Shown in pieces: positions 1-4,973 of a DNA stretch of 15,617 bases; position 1 is the stretch's first letter; each line of letters opens with the position of its first letter. The notes under the pieces were generated by a model. That model searched no databases. It saw only the letters and a list, made by a program, of their open reading frames with translations, and was not told the origin of the DNA. Position numbers and translations under genes: made by a program. The stretch lies in contig JAITCV010000108.1 of the NCBI GenBank assembly GCA_031282905.1, positions 1-15,617 of the forward strand, in the 5' to 3' direction. Origin of the DNA: Azoarcus sp. GTDB lineage: Bacteria > Pseudomonadota > Gammaproteobacteria > Burkholderiales > Rhodocyclaceae.

Positions 1-51
1 AGACTTGCAGTCCTTCAATAATTCGTCCAGTACCTCTGCCTTCGGGGTCAT
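1..51 (-). CDS. IS256-family transposase, N-terminal 17 codons only
   Basis: Reading leftward from an ATG at 51, the peptide is MTPKAEVLDELLKDCKS. This matches the usual opening of Mutator/IS256 (DDE) transposases, which start with a short 'LLDxLLxxYxxPEDLxGE' stretch. An AAGGAG ribosome-binding site lies about 7 bases upstream of the ATG. The catalytic DDE residues would be outside the window, so it cannot be said whether the transposase is intact. The gene points away from the metal-transport genes. Assignment rests on a short peptide plus the neighbouring terminus-like sequence. Confidence 0.6.
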   Translation of the reverse strand, partial: MTPKAEVLDELLKDCKS

Positions 52-120
52 GACTCTGCTCCTTTGGCGGATTCTCCGCCTCTCTCAAAAAACAGTTACA
101 CAGTTTAATTTACAGACTCT
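1..120 (-). mobile_element. End of an IS256/Mutator-type insertion sequence (partial)
   Basis: The left edge holds the first codons of a transposase read on the minus strand. They are preceded, on the right, by about 70 noncoding bases that end in an AT-rich terminus-like sequence at about 93-119. Read inward from 119 this starts GAGTCTGTAAATTAAACTG, which resembles from memory the terminal inverted repeats of IS256-family elements. The outer boundary is inferred to be near 119-121. The partner end and the target-site duplication lie outside the window, so the element cannot be closed here. Confidence 0.6.
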
Positions 121-225
121 TTTTGCCGGGTTGATCAACAAAAAAGGACAAGCAAAGCTCGCCCTTTTTTGGAGTAAAGGCAAGGTAACCACACTGCCAG
201 ATGGGTTTTGCGTTGGGTCTACACG

Positions 226-256
226 GTTTGAAGCCAGGCTTTGCCTGGTTTCAAAC
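226..256. terminator. 14-bp hairpin downstream of metal-binding protein gene
   Basis: The arms GTTTGAAGCCAGGC and GCCTGGTTTCAAAC pair with one G-T wobble around a TTT loop. Flanking GGG/CCC bases can lengthen the stem. It lies about 105 bases past the stop codon of the minus-strand operon. There is no clear T tract on either side, so it may be a transcript-end hairpin or a short repeat rather than a classical intrinsic terminator. Confidence 0.4.
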
Positions 257-270
257 CCAAGACAAACCGG

Positions 271-293
271 CAAAAAATAGGGTTTATTTTTTG
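271..293. terminator. AT-rich perfect inverted repeat, possible terminator
   Basis: The arms CAAAAAATA and TATTTTTTG are exact complements separated by GGGTT. The repeat lies between the last operon gene (stop at 362) and the larger hairpin at 226-256. The A/T runs on both arms could give a weak bidirectional terminator. The stem has almost no GC pairs, so confidence is low. Confidence 0.3.
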
Positions 294-361
294 ACGACCC
301 CTTACAGCAGAATGCCATTTCCTCTTGAACCTCGGCCGCAGCAACGCATGACGCCAATCCT

Positions 362-1291
362 TCATCGATCCGCCTCGAGCGCCGCCGCCAGAGTCGCGAG
401 ATTGTGGCGCATCAGTTCAAGATAGCTCGGCGCGGGGCCATCGGGCGCGGAGAGCGCGTCGGAATACAGCGTGCCCCCCATGACCGCGCCGCTCTCATGG
501 CGGATGAGTTCCATCATGCGCGGGTCGGTGATGTTCTCGACGAACAGCGCCGCCGCTTTTTTCTCGCGCAGTTGCGCGATGAGGCTGGCGACCCCTTTCG
601 CGCTCGGTTCGGCATCGGTCGCCACCCCGGTGGGGGCCAGGAAAACGAGGCCGTAGGCGCGGCTGAAATAGGCGAAGGCATCATGCGAACTCACTATCCT
701 GCGCCGCGTCGGCGGCAGCCGGGCAATGGTTGCGCGGATGTCGGCGTCGAGCTGGCGCAACTGGGCACGGTAGGCTTCGGCCCGGGCGTGATAGTCGGCC
801 GCGCCCGGCGGATCGGCGGCGACCAGCGCGGCTTCGATGTTGTCGACATAGCGCAGAACGTTGTTCACGTCATGCCATGCGTGCGGATCGATGCCTTCAT
901 CATGATTGTGATGATCGCCGCTCTCGTCGTTTTCGTCCATGGTGAGCGGATGGATTCCCTGGCTGGCGACCACCAGCGCGCTGGCGCGTCCGGATGAACG
1001 CGCCAGCCTCGCCAGCCAATCGTCGAAACCCAGTCCGTTGACGAATACCAGCCGGGCGCGCCCAAGCTGGCGGGCATCCGATGGCCGGGCTTCATAGCTA
1101 TGCGCGTCGGCATCGGCGCCGATCAGGGTATGCACCACGATACGTTCGCCGCCGACCTCGCGCACCAGATCACCCAGAATGCTGAAGCTGGCGACGACCT
1201 CGAATTCAGCCGCGCGCGCGCACGGGCCGGAAAACGAGCAGGCAAGAACGAACAGGCAGGCGAGCGCGCGCCGGATTCGAAGAAAGAACAT
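362..1291 (-). CDS. Metal ABC transporter, periplasmic solute-binding protein (ZnuA/MntC type)
   Basis: This is a 309-residue periplasmic receptor of the cluster A-I solute-binding family (ZnuA_PsaA), which captures Zn2+ or Mn2+ and hands it to an ABC-3 permease. A signal peptide covers about residues 1-28 (hydrophobic core LACLFVLACSF, cleavage near ARA-AEF). Likely metal ligands are His64 in DAHSYE, His137 in DPHAWHD, His203 in SSHDAF or Glu228 in TDAEPS, and Asp278 in GTLYSDAL. A short His-rich loop, DHHNHDE at 126-132, is typical of zinc-specific members, but it is too short to settle Zn versus Mn. Length is normal for the family. The gene starts 3 bases after the permease stop codon, so the two are surely co-transcribed. 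Family assignment is firm; the metal is inferred. Confidence 0.93.
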   Translation of the reverse strand: MFFLRIRRALACLFVLACSFSGPCARAAEFEVVASFSILGDLVREVGGERIVVHTLIGADADAHSYEARPSDARQLGRARLVFVNGLGFDDWLARLARSSGRASALVVASQGIHPLTMDENDESGDHHNHDEGIDPHAWHDVNNVLRYVDNIEAALVAADPPGAADYHARAEAYRAQLRQLDADIRATIARLPPTRRRIVSSHDAFAYFSRAYGLVFLAPTGVATDAEPSAKGVASLIAQLREKKAAALFVENITDPRMMELIRHESGAVMGGTLYSDALSAPDGPAPSYLELMRHNLATLAAALEADR

Positions 1292-1294
1292 GAC

Positions 1295-2167
1295 TCACGA
1301 ACTCAAGTGCCGATGCACGGGCAGGCGGCTGATGAGCGGCCCCCCCGGCGCGGCGGCAAGGGAAATGAAATAAGCCAATCCGCAAACCAGCACGATCGCC
1401 GGGCCGGCGGGCAGGTCGGCATGAAAAGAGAGCAAGAGTCCGGCCAGGCCGCTGACGAAGGCGAGCAGCACTGCCAACGCCAACATCGCGGGCAGGTTTT
1501 TTGTCCATAACCGCGCCGAGGCCGCGGGCAAGATCATGATGCCCACTGCCATCAGGGTGCCCAGCGCGTGAAAACCGCTCACCAGATTGAGCACCACCAG
1601 CAACAGGAAACCGTAATGCGCCAAAGGAGAGCAGCGGCTGACCGCGCGCAGGAAAGCGGGGTCGAAACATTCCAGCACCAGCGGCCGAAAGAGCAGCGCG
1701 AGACCGAACAAACTCACGCTGGTGATGCCGGCAATCAGGAGCAGCGAGGCATCGTCGAGCGCCAGCACCGAGCCGAACAGCACATGCAGCAGATCGAGGT
1801 TGCGCCCGGAATGTGACACGATCATCACCCCGGCAGCCAGCGAGAGCAGGTAGAAAGCGGCAAGGCTCGCGTCTTCCTTGAGGTTGGAGGTACGCGCCAC
1901 CCATCCGGCGGCGAACACCACGATCAGCCCGGCGGCGATCCCCCCCACGGTCATCGCGGGCAGCGACAGGCCGAACGCCAGGTAACCGAGCGCCGCGCCG
2001 GGCAGGATGGCATGGCTCATCGCGTCGCCCATCAAGCTCATCCGTCGCAAGAGCAGGAAAACCCCGACCGGGGTCGCGCCCAGCGCCAGTGCCAGCACCC
2101 CGGCCAAGCCCCGGCGCATGAAACCGAAATCAAGGAAAGGCGCGGCGAACAATTCATGGAGACTCAT
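1295..2167 (-). CDS. Metal ABC transporter permease, ABC-3 family (ZnuB/MntB type)
   Basis: This is a strongly hydrophobic integral inner-membrane protein with about eight predicted helices, the channel subunit of a Zn/Mn importer. Family landmarks include LLRRMSLMGDAMSHAILPG near the N-terminus, EDASLAAFYLLSLAAGVMI in the middle with HVLFGSVLAL shortly after, and LGTLMAVGIMILPAASARL later. These are conserved in ABC-3 permeases; MGDAMSHA and the GxLxxxGxxxxPAxxA helix are typical. Two in-frame ATGs are close together at 2173 and 2167. The GGGGG tract sits 7 bases before the second and only 1 base before the first, so 2167 (MSLHEL) is preferred. The gene lies between nudJ (96-102 bases upstream) and the binding-protein gene (3 bases downstream). 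No ATPase gene is adjacent. Confidence 0.93.
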   Translation of the reverse strand: MSLHELFAAPFLDFGFMRRGLAGVLALALGATPVGVFLLLRRMSLMGDAMSHAILPGAALGYLAFGLSLPAMTVGGIAAGLIVVFAAGWVARTSNLKEDASLAAFYLLSLAAGVMIVSHSGRNLDLLHVLFGSVLALDDASLLLIAGITSVSLFGLALLFRPLVLECFDPAFLRAVSRCSPLAHYGFLLLVVLNLVSGFHALGTLMAVGIMILPAASARLWTKNLPAMLALAVLLAFVSGLAGLLLSFHADLPAGPAIVLVCGLAYFISLAAAPGGPLISRLPVHRHLSS

Positions 2168-2226
2168 GCCCATGCCCCCTTTCAGCCATACCCCGGGCTT
2201 TGGCGCAGATTGATTCGATGTTGGTC

Positions 2227-2254
2227 ATTCGGGACACGGAATTCGGGACACGGA
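2227..2254. repeat. Perfect tandem duplication of a 14-bp unit
   Basis: ATTCGGGACACGGA occurs twice in immediate succession (2227-2240 and 2241-2254) in the spacer between nudJ and the permease gene. Similar 'GAATTCGGGACACG' strings are known to me from REP-like elements associated with IS200-type (RAYT) transposases in betaproteobacteria. That link is inference; no transposase is present nearby. Confidence 0.75.
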
Positions 2255-2269
2255 AACGAGGACGCAAAT

Positions 2270-2722
2270 TCAATTGTAACAATGCAGGATATCCAGCCCA
2301 TGCCGCCGTCCGGCGAGCCAATCTTCCACGCATTGCATGATCAAGGGGCTGCGATGGCGCTCGCGGGTCGCCCGCAATTCGTCGAATGTCATCCACACTG
2401 CGCGCACGATGCCCGTGTCGAGCGTGCGCCCCGCGATCTCTTCTCCCGCCAGGCCGCCGAAAGCAAAGCGCAGGTAAGTAATATCGCCTTGCGGGCGCGG
2501 CCACAGGTAAATGCCAACAAGATATTCGGGCGTAAAGGGATGCGCGGTTTCTTCCACCGCCTCGCGAGCGACCGCCTCGACCAGGGATTCGCCCGCTTCC
2601 AGATGACCGGCGGGCTGGTTGAAACGCAGGCCCTCGTCGGTTTCCTCTTCGACCACCAGGAAGCGGCCCTTGCGTTCGATCACCGCGGCCACGGTGACAT
2701 TCGGTTTCCAGCGTTGGATCAT
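2270..2722 (-). CDS. nudJ: Nudix hydrolase, NudJ-like phosphatase
   Basis: This Nudix protein of about 150 residues resembles E. coli NudJ, a phosphatase reported to act on thiamine pyrophosphate intermediates and nucleoside di/triphosphates. Shared landmarks are KPNVTVAAVIERKGRFLVVE at the N-terminus, FNQPAGHLEAGESLVEA, and a C-terminal RSPLIMQCVEDWLAGRR matching NudJ's 'RSPLVAESIRCYQSGQRYP'. The Nudix box GHLEAGESLVEAVAREAVEE is complete for the metal-binding REUxEE core, but the usual final Gly (EExG) is Ala here (EETA). An upstream ATG at 2749 adds nine residues. The ATG at 2722 is preferred because NudJ proteins begin just before KPHVTV and because a -10-like TAGAAT lies at about 2742-2747. 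In many proteobacteria nudJ follows mnmA; that neighbour is absent here. Confidence 0.85.
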   Translation of the reverse strand: MIQRWKPNVTVAAVIERKGRFLVVEEETDEGLRFNQPAGHLEAGESLVEAVAREAVEETAHPFTPEYLVGIYLWPRPQGDITYLRFAFGGLAGEEIAGRTLDTGIVRAVWMTFDELRATRERHRSPLIMQCVEDWLAGRRHGLDILHCYN

Positions 2723-2741
2723 GACGGCCCCAGCGGCAAAA

Positions 2742-2747
2742 GCACGC
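2742..2747 (-). promoter_or_regulatory. Possible -10 element of nudJ
   Basis: TAGAAT (5 of 6 to the sigma-70 -10 consensus) on the minus strand lies about 20 bases upstream of the ATG at 2722 and overlaps the alternative ATG at 2749. The -35 region 16 bases upstream is poor (AGTCAA). If functional, transcription would start downstream of the 2749 ATG and make 2722 the true start. Confidence 0.3.
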
Positions 2748-2800
2748 ATTCTACTCGCTGGATGTTTTTTTGACTGGACGTCCGTGACATGCCTGCGGTT

Positions 2801-2932
2801 TCATTTGGCGGGCATCGTTTGATTGGCCTCGATGGCCGCCTTGGCAAACCAGATGGCTTTCCTCCAAACAGGAGAAAAAACAAAAACGATTGCAACGATT
2901 CCCATCGTGATGGAGAGCCGCGCGCTATTCAT
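2801..2932 (-). CDS. Putative one-helix microprotein B (43 aa)
   Basis: Reading from an ATG at 2932 gives 43 residues: a short polar start, then a hydrophobic segment ITMGIVAIVFVFSPVW (about 8-23), then an amphipathic tail KAIWFAKAAIEANQTMPAK. One membrane helix is predicted. The ATG lies inside the 3' end of the upstream small frame (overlap 2925-2932), which suggests translational coupling. A GGTTGGT stretch just upstream is only a weak ribosome-binding site. No known family is recognised. The case for coding rests on composition, overlap and location in a series of other small minus-strand envelope genes; it could be a chance frame. Confidence 0.4.
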   Translation of the reverse strand: MNSARLSITMGIVAIVFVFSPVWRKAIWFAKAAIEANQTMPAK

Positions 2933-3053
2933 GACCAACCAGACCGATCAATGTTACAGGAATAGAAGCTGTCCGTCCGGAAAGACCTCTGATGCCGATC
3001 ATGGCCACGACGCCGATCAGAATGCATAAAAGCGCCATTGTTTCCCGGCTCAT
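2925..3053 (-). CDS. Putative one-helix microprotein A (42 aa)
   Basis: An ATG at 3053 opens a 42-residue frame starting MSRETMALLCILIGVVAMIG, with a hydrophobic segment at about 6-21 and a second, weaker one near the C-terminus (PVTLIGLVG). It begins 24 bases after the stop codon of the lipoprotein gene at 3077-3382 and ends by overlapping the next frame by 8 bases, an operon-like arrangement. No convincing ribosome-binding site is visible, and no family is recognised. It may be a real small membrane protein or a decayed remnant. Confidence 0.4.
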   Translation of the reverse strand: MSRETMALLCILIGVVAMIGIRGLSGRTASIPVTLIGLVGHE

Positions 3054-3076
3054 GAGTGGATCGATTCAGATAGCGG

Positions 3077-3382
3077 CTACGATTTTTTATTGCTCTTGCC
3101 CAGGAATATCAAAAACAGGATGATTCCCAGCACGATGTACACCCAGGTACCGCCGCGCTTGTCCCTGCATTTATCCCATGCCGCGCTCATTGCCCGGACG
3201 TCGGCAGGCGCATTTTCGATGTCGTCAAAGTCGATATCGAGTTCGTCAAAGAAGCATTCGCACGCAGCTTCTGTATTATTGTTCGTGTGTGTACACTTGT
3301 ACAATAATTCTTTCTCTATCGCTGATTTTCCGCACGCGCCAAGCATGAGCGATACCAGCAAGATGGTGAAAAAAACTTTCAT
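3077..3382 (-). CDS. Small Cys-rich lipoprotein with C-terminal membrane helix (101 aa)
   Basis: This is an exported lipoprotein with signal MKVFFTILLVSLMLGAC; the lipobox LGAC predicts acylation of Cys17. The mature part has Cys30, Cys41, Cys43 and Cys72 and an acidic stretch after the CEC pair (CECFFDELDIDFDD). Residues 80-94 (WVYIVLGIILFLIFL) form a clear membrane helix ending in a basic tail KSNKKS, so the protein is probably held in the inner membrane at both ends. The ATG at 3382 is chosen for the signal peptide and the GGAAGG site 6 bases upstream; the open frame continues further upstream without a better start. It is a paralogue of the gene at 3543-3767. Function unknown. Confidence 0.8.
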   Translation of the reverse strand: MKVFFTILLVSLMLGACGKSAIEKELLYKCTHTNNNTEAACECFFDELDIDFDDIENAPADVRAMSAAWDKCRDKRGGTWVYIVLGIILFLIFLGKSNKKS

Positions 3383-3450
3383 GGTTGACCTTCCATCAAC
3401 GTTGTACTTCAGGATATGTCGAATAAATGGCTGGTTTGCCATTCCAGTGC
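3323..3450. repeat. Direct repeat copy 1 (lipoprotein 5' region)
   Basis: This copy shares three blocks with 3708-3841: 41 identical bases at 3323-3363, 15 at 3393-3407 and 16 at 3435-3450. The offsets are 385, 386 and 391 bases. The blocks cover the signal-peptide codons, the ribosome-binding-site region and upstream DNA, showing a tandem duplication of gene plus leader. Confidence 0.85.
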
Positions 3451-3542
3451 GCGTTTTCTGCTTCTTCGATGTCATTGCAGGAAAACAGTGGGGGGCCATA
3501 CCGAATGATTCCAGCGCAATGTAATCCTGGGCGCCATCGTTC

Positions 3543-3767
3543 TTACCTCCGGCATTTCTCCAATACCGCACTTGCTGCGGGACTGTTCAATTTATTCATT
3601 AAAGTTAACTCATCATCGTCATCGAGATCAAGCTCATCATAGATGCACTCGCAAACAGATCGAGGACTGTAACGCGTACATCCACTCATGAATTCTCTTT
3701 CCTTGCTTGATTTTCCGCACGCGCCAAGCATGAGCGATACCAGCAAGACGATAAACGAAGCTTTCAT
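3543..3767 (-). CDS. Small Cys-rich lipoprotein (74 aa), paralogue of the downstream gene
   Basis: The signal MKASFIVLLVSLMLGAC has lipobox LGAC, so Cys17 is the predicted lipidated residue. The mature chain has Cys30, Cys39, Cys41 and Cys72 and an acidic run CECIYDELDLDDDDEL. It follows the same plan as its neighbour (Cys30, CEC, DELDxDxDD, Cys72) but lacks the C-terminal membrane helix, ending at EKCRR. The ATG at 3767 has a GGAGGG site about 7 bases upstream and is preferred over the in-frame ATG at 3785. The last residue +2 of the lipobox is Gly, so no Asp inner-membrane retention signal is present, and outer-membrane sorting is possible. Function unknown; the paired Cys suggest disulfides or metal binding. 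Confidence 0.8.
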   Translation of the reverse strand: MKASFIVLLVSLMLGACGKSSKEREFMSGCTRYSPRSVCECIYDELDLDDDDELTLMNKLNSPAASAVLEKCRR

Positions 3768-3841
3768 GATCGATCCCTCCATCAACGTTGTACCTCAGAA
3801 TATGGCAAACGATCACTTATGTGGTTTTGCCATTCCAGTGC
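3708..3841. repeat. Direct repeat copy 2 (lipoprotein 5' region)
   Basis: This is the partner of 3323-3450. The 41-base block (3708-3748) is identical to copy 1, while the rest of the two coding regions has diverged strongly. That points to recent duplication, gene conversion or strong constraint on the signal-peptide segment. Confidence 0.85.
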
Positions 3842-3852
3842 TTCTCTTTATG

Positions 3853-3882
3853 CCTGCCCGATTCCCTCGGGAATCGGGCAGG
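3853..3882. terminator. Perfect 13-bp hairpin with CTCG loop
   Basis: CCTGCCCGATTCC and GGAATCGGGCAGG are exact complements around CTCG. The hairpin lies between the stop codon of the two-helix membrane protein gene (3917) and the start of the next lipoprotein gene (3767), where a terminator would insulate them. No T tract follows on either strand, so termination may be weak or Rho-assisted. A mobile palindromic repeat is an alternative reading. Confidence 0.5.
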
Positions 3883-3916
3883 GATCGTTTGAACCGTTTG
3901 CACTCGCACATGCGCT

Positions 3917-4111
3917 TCAAAAAAACGACCCGAGCAGCACGAACGGCCATACGAGCCCTCGTCCCAGGCAATACCAGAAGGAACGGTCCTGAAAATCCCC
4001 CCAATTACAGGCATAAATCGCGTAAATCAGCGCAATGACGAAATACGCGGCCCAGCCTATCGCCTTCAGTTGTTCCTGTTCCGCGCTATCGCTGTTTGCA
4101 TCGCCCGACAT
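3917..4111 (-). CDS. Small two-helix membrane protein (64 aa)
   Basis: An ATG at 4111 with a strong AAGGAG site about 6 bases upstream opens a 64-residue protein. It has a polar, acidic N-terminus (MSGDANSDSAEQEQ), a first helix at about 18-35 (AIGWAAYFVIALIYAIYA) and a second at about 45-63 (FWYCLGRGLVWPFVLLGSFF). A short loop, NWGDFQDRS, separates them. Inner-membrane localisation with both ends on the same side is likely. It is the first gene of the minus-strand small-protein cluster and is divergent from the XRE regulator gene, with about 115 bases between. No family recognised; the good ribosome-binding site makes the gene credible. Confidence 0.75.
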   Translation of the reverse strand: MSGDANSDSAEQEQLKAIGWAAYFVIALIYAIYACNWGDFQDRSFWYCLGRGLVWPFVLLGSFF

Positions 4112-4185
4112 AAAAATCTCCTTCGCGGAAAAAAATTGATGGAATCGCCACCCACGAACGCACCCAAAGATGCGTAACACAAAGT

Positions 4186-4215
4186 ATATCCTGATTCGGG
4201 ATATCCTAGATTGGG
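4186..4215. promoter_or_regulatory. Repeated motif in divergent promoter gap, candidate operator
   Basis: ATATCCTGATTCGGG (4186-4200) is followed directly by ATATCCTAGATTGGG (4201-4215), 11 of 15 identical. The junction also contains an inverted repeat, TATCC...GGATA. It lies between the divergent two-helix protein gene and the XRE regulator gene, a usual place for an autoregulatory operator. No binding evidence exists; this is inference from position and symmetry. Confidence 0.4.
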
Positions 4216-4224
4216 ATTCATGCT

Positions 4225-4518
4225 GTGTCAACCATGAATTCCATCTGGTCGCCTTCCTATACCCTGCTCCGGACCCGATTGCGGGAATTACGGGAGCGTG
4301 CGGGCATCACCCAGGTACAGTTGGCGGCGCAACTGGGCAAGCCACAGAGCTACGTGAGCAAGGTGGAATCCGGCGAGCGGAAGCTGGATTTTCTGGAGGT
4401 TCGGGATTATTGCGTGATGTGTGGGCAAGCGTTCACGACATTTGTCGAGATGTTGGAACCGCTGCTGGAAGATCCGTCCGCACGGCAAAGCAAGAAACGA
4501 AACCCTCCCAAGGCATGA
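4225..4518 (+). CDS. XRE-family HTH transcriptional regulator (97 aa)
   Basis: This is a single-domain Cro/C1-type DNA-binding protein. The HTH covers roughly residues 15-70: LRTRLRELRERAGITQVQL, AAQLGKPQSYVSKVESGERK, then LDFLEVRDYC. The recognition helix is PQSYVSKVESG. The C-terminal tail is short and charged (ARQSKKRNPPKA). The frame opens with GTG at 4225; an ATG at 4234 (MNSIWSP) would give 94 residues, and no strong ribosome-binding site favours either. There is no attached toxin, protease or sensor domain. It may regulate itself and the divergent small membrane protein. Stand-alone XRE proteins of this size also occur as antitoxins, but no toxin partner is visible next to it. Confidence 0.88.
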   Translation: MSTMNSIWSPSYTLLRTRLRELRERAGITQVQLAAQLGKPQSYVSKVESGERKLDFLEVRDYCVMCGQAFTTFVEMLEPLLEDPSARQSKKRNPPKA

Positions 4519-4815
4519 GTTCCTCGCGCTGATCGACAGTCCCCCGGTGTTCGCCATACGATTGTCATCAAGTGCGCGGCTTCCGCCAGATCGAGCATCG
4601 CGCGACTCACAATCTGCACGCTGGCATCCAGATCCGTACCGCGACTGGCTCGTACCGTGACATACGCCTCACGGCATGCGAAAAAACATAGGGTAAGGCT
4701 TGTTCGCAACATGGGAGCTGACTACGCTTCATAAATTGTAACAGTTTGCCCAACGGGTAAAACAGGCCAAACCATGACCTCCAGGCTTCGCCTTCGCGCG
4801 ACCGGGAAAACATGC

Positions 4816-4830
4816 GGCGGCAAAGCCGCC
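4816..4830. repeat. Short GC hairpin
   Basis: GGCGGC and GCCGCC are exact complements around AAA. It lies about 150 bases upstream of the large secreted-protein gene and could form in its leader or end an incoming transcript. No T tract follows. Confidence 0.35.
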
Positions 4831-4865
4831 ACGCACTCGCGCAATCCCATTCCGCAAGCCGCATC

Positions 4866-4909
4866 CCGTCATTTCGTCATTGCGAGGCGCATAGCACAGT
4901 GGCAATCGG
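4866..4909. repeat. Interspersed-repeat-like element (TCATTGCGAGG...GGCAATC)
   Basis: The string from CGTCATTGCGAGGCGCATAG to GTGGCAATCGG resembles a widespread intergenic palindromic repeat of the form 'TCATTGCGAGG...GTGGCAATC' that I recall from several bacterial genomes. ATTGC and GCAAT at its ends are complementary. It falls in the upstream extension of the next reading frame, which supports placing the true start later, at 4974. Only one copy is in this window, so repeat status is by recognition only. Confidence 0.5.
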
Positions 4910-4973
4910 AAAACAGAATCTGTTCCCTGACATCGGTTTTCCTGCCTTTGCTATCCGCAAATCGAGCAAGATC

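Larger units (their letters stand above)
121..361. other. Gene-free spacer between IS end and metal-transport operon
   Basis: No open frame here has a credible start or protein-like composition. The stretch is more AT-rich than the genes to its right. It contains two inverted repeats (226-256 and 271-293) downstream of the last gene of the minus-strand operon, so it is probably the operon's 3' end and the flank hit by the insertion sequence. Confidence 0.6.
4519..4973. other. Gene-free stretch upstream of the large secreted protein
   Basis: No frame here has a convincing start and protein-like sequence. The minus-strand frame at 4407-4712 overlaps the XRE gene antisense and has no recognisable motif, though its 4530-4690 portion (around TDLDASVQIVSRAMLDLAEA) could be a decayed fragment. 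The stretch contains a small GC hairpin (4816-4830), an interspersed-repeat-like element (about 4866-4909) and presumably the promoter of the secreted-protein gene, which I cannot place. Confidence 0.5.

Noticed and set aside
5..280. 91-codon plus-strand frame at the left edge
   Set aside because: It crosses the IS terminus, the spacer and a hairpin, overlaps the transposase start antisense, and has no protein-like pattern.
404..997. 197-codon plus-strand frame antisense to the metal-binding protein
   Set aside because: The opposite strand encodes a complete family member with all expected metal ligands.
2273..2283. Palindrome ATTGTAACAAT upstream of the permease gene, considered as a Zur box
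   Set aside because: It lies in the last codons of nudJ, is only 11 bases, and lacks the TATA-containing core of known Zur sites. The match is too weak to call.
4225..4518. XRE protein considered as an antitoxin of a toxin-antitoxin pair
   Set aside because: No toxin-like gene (RelE, HipA, HigB, Fic or PIN type) is adjacent on either side.
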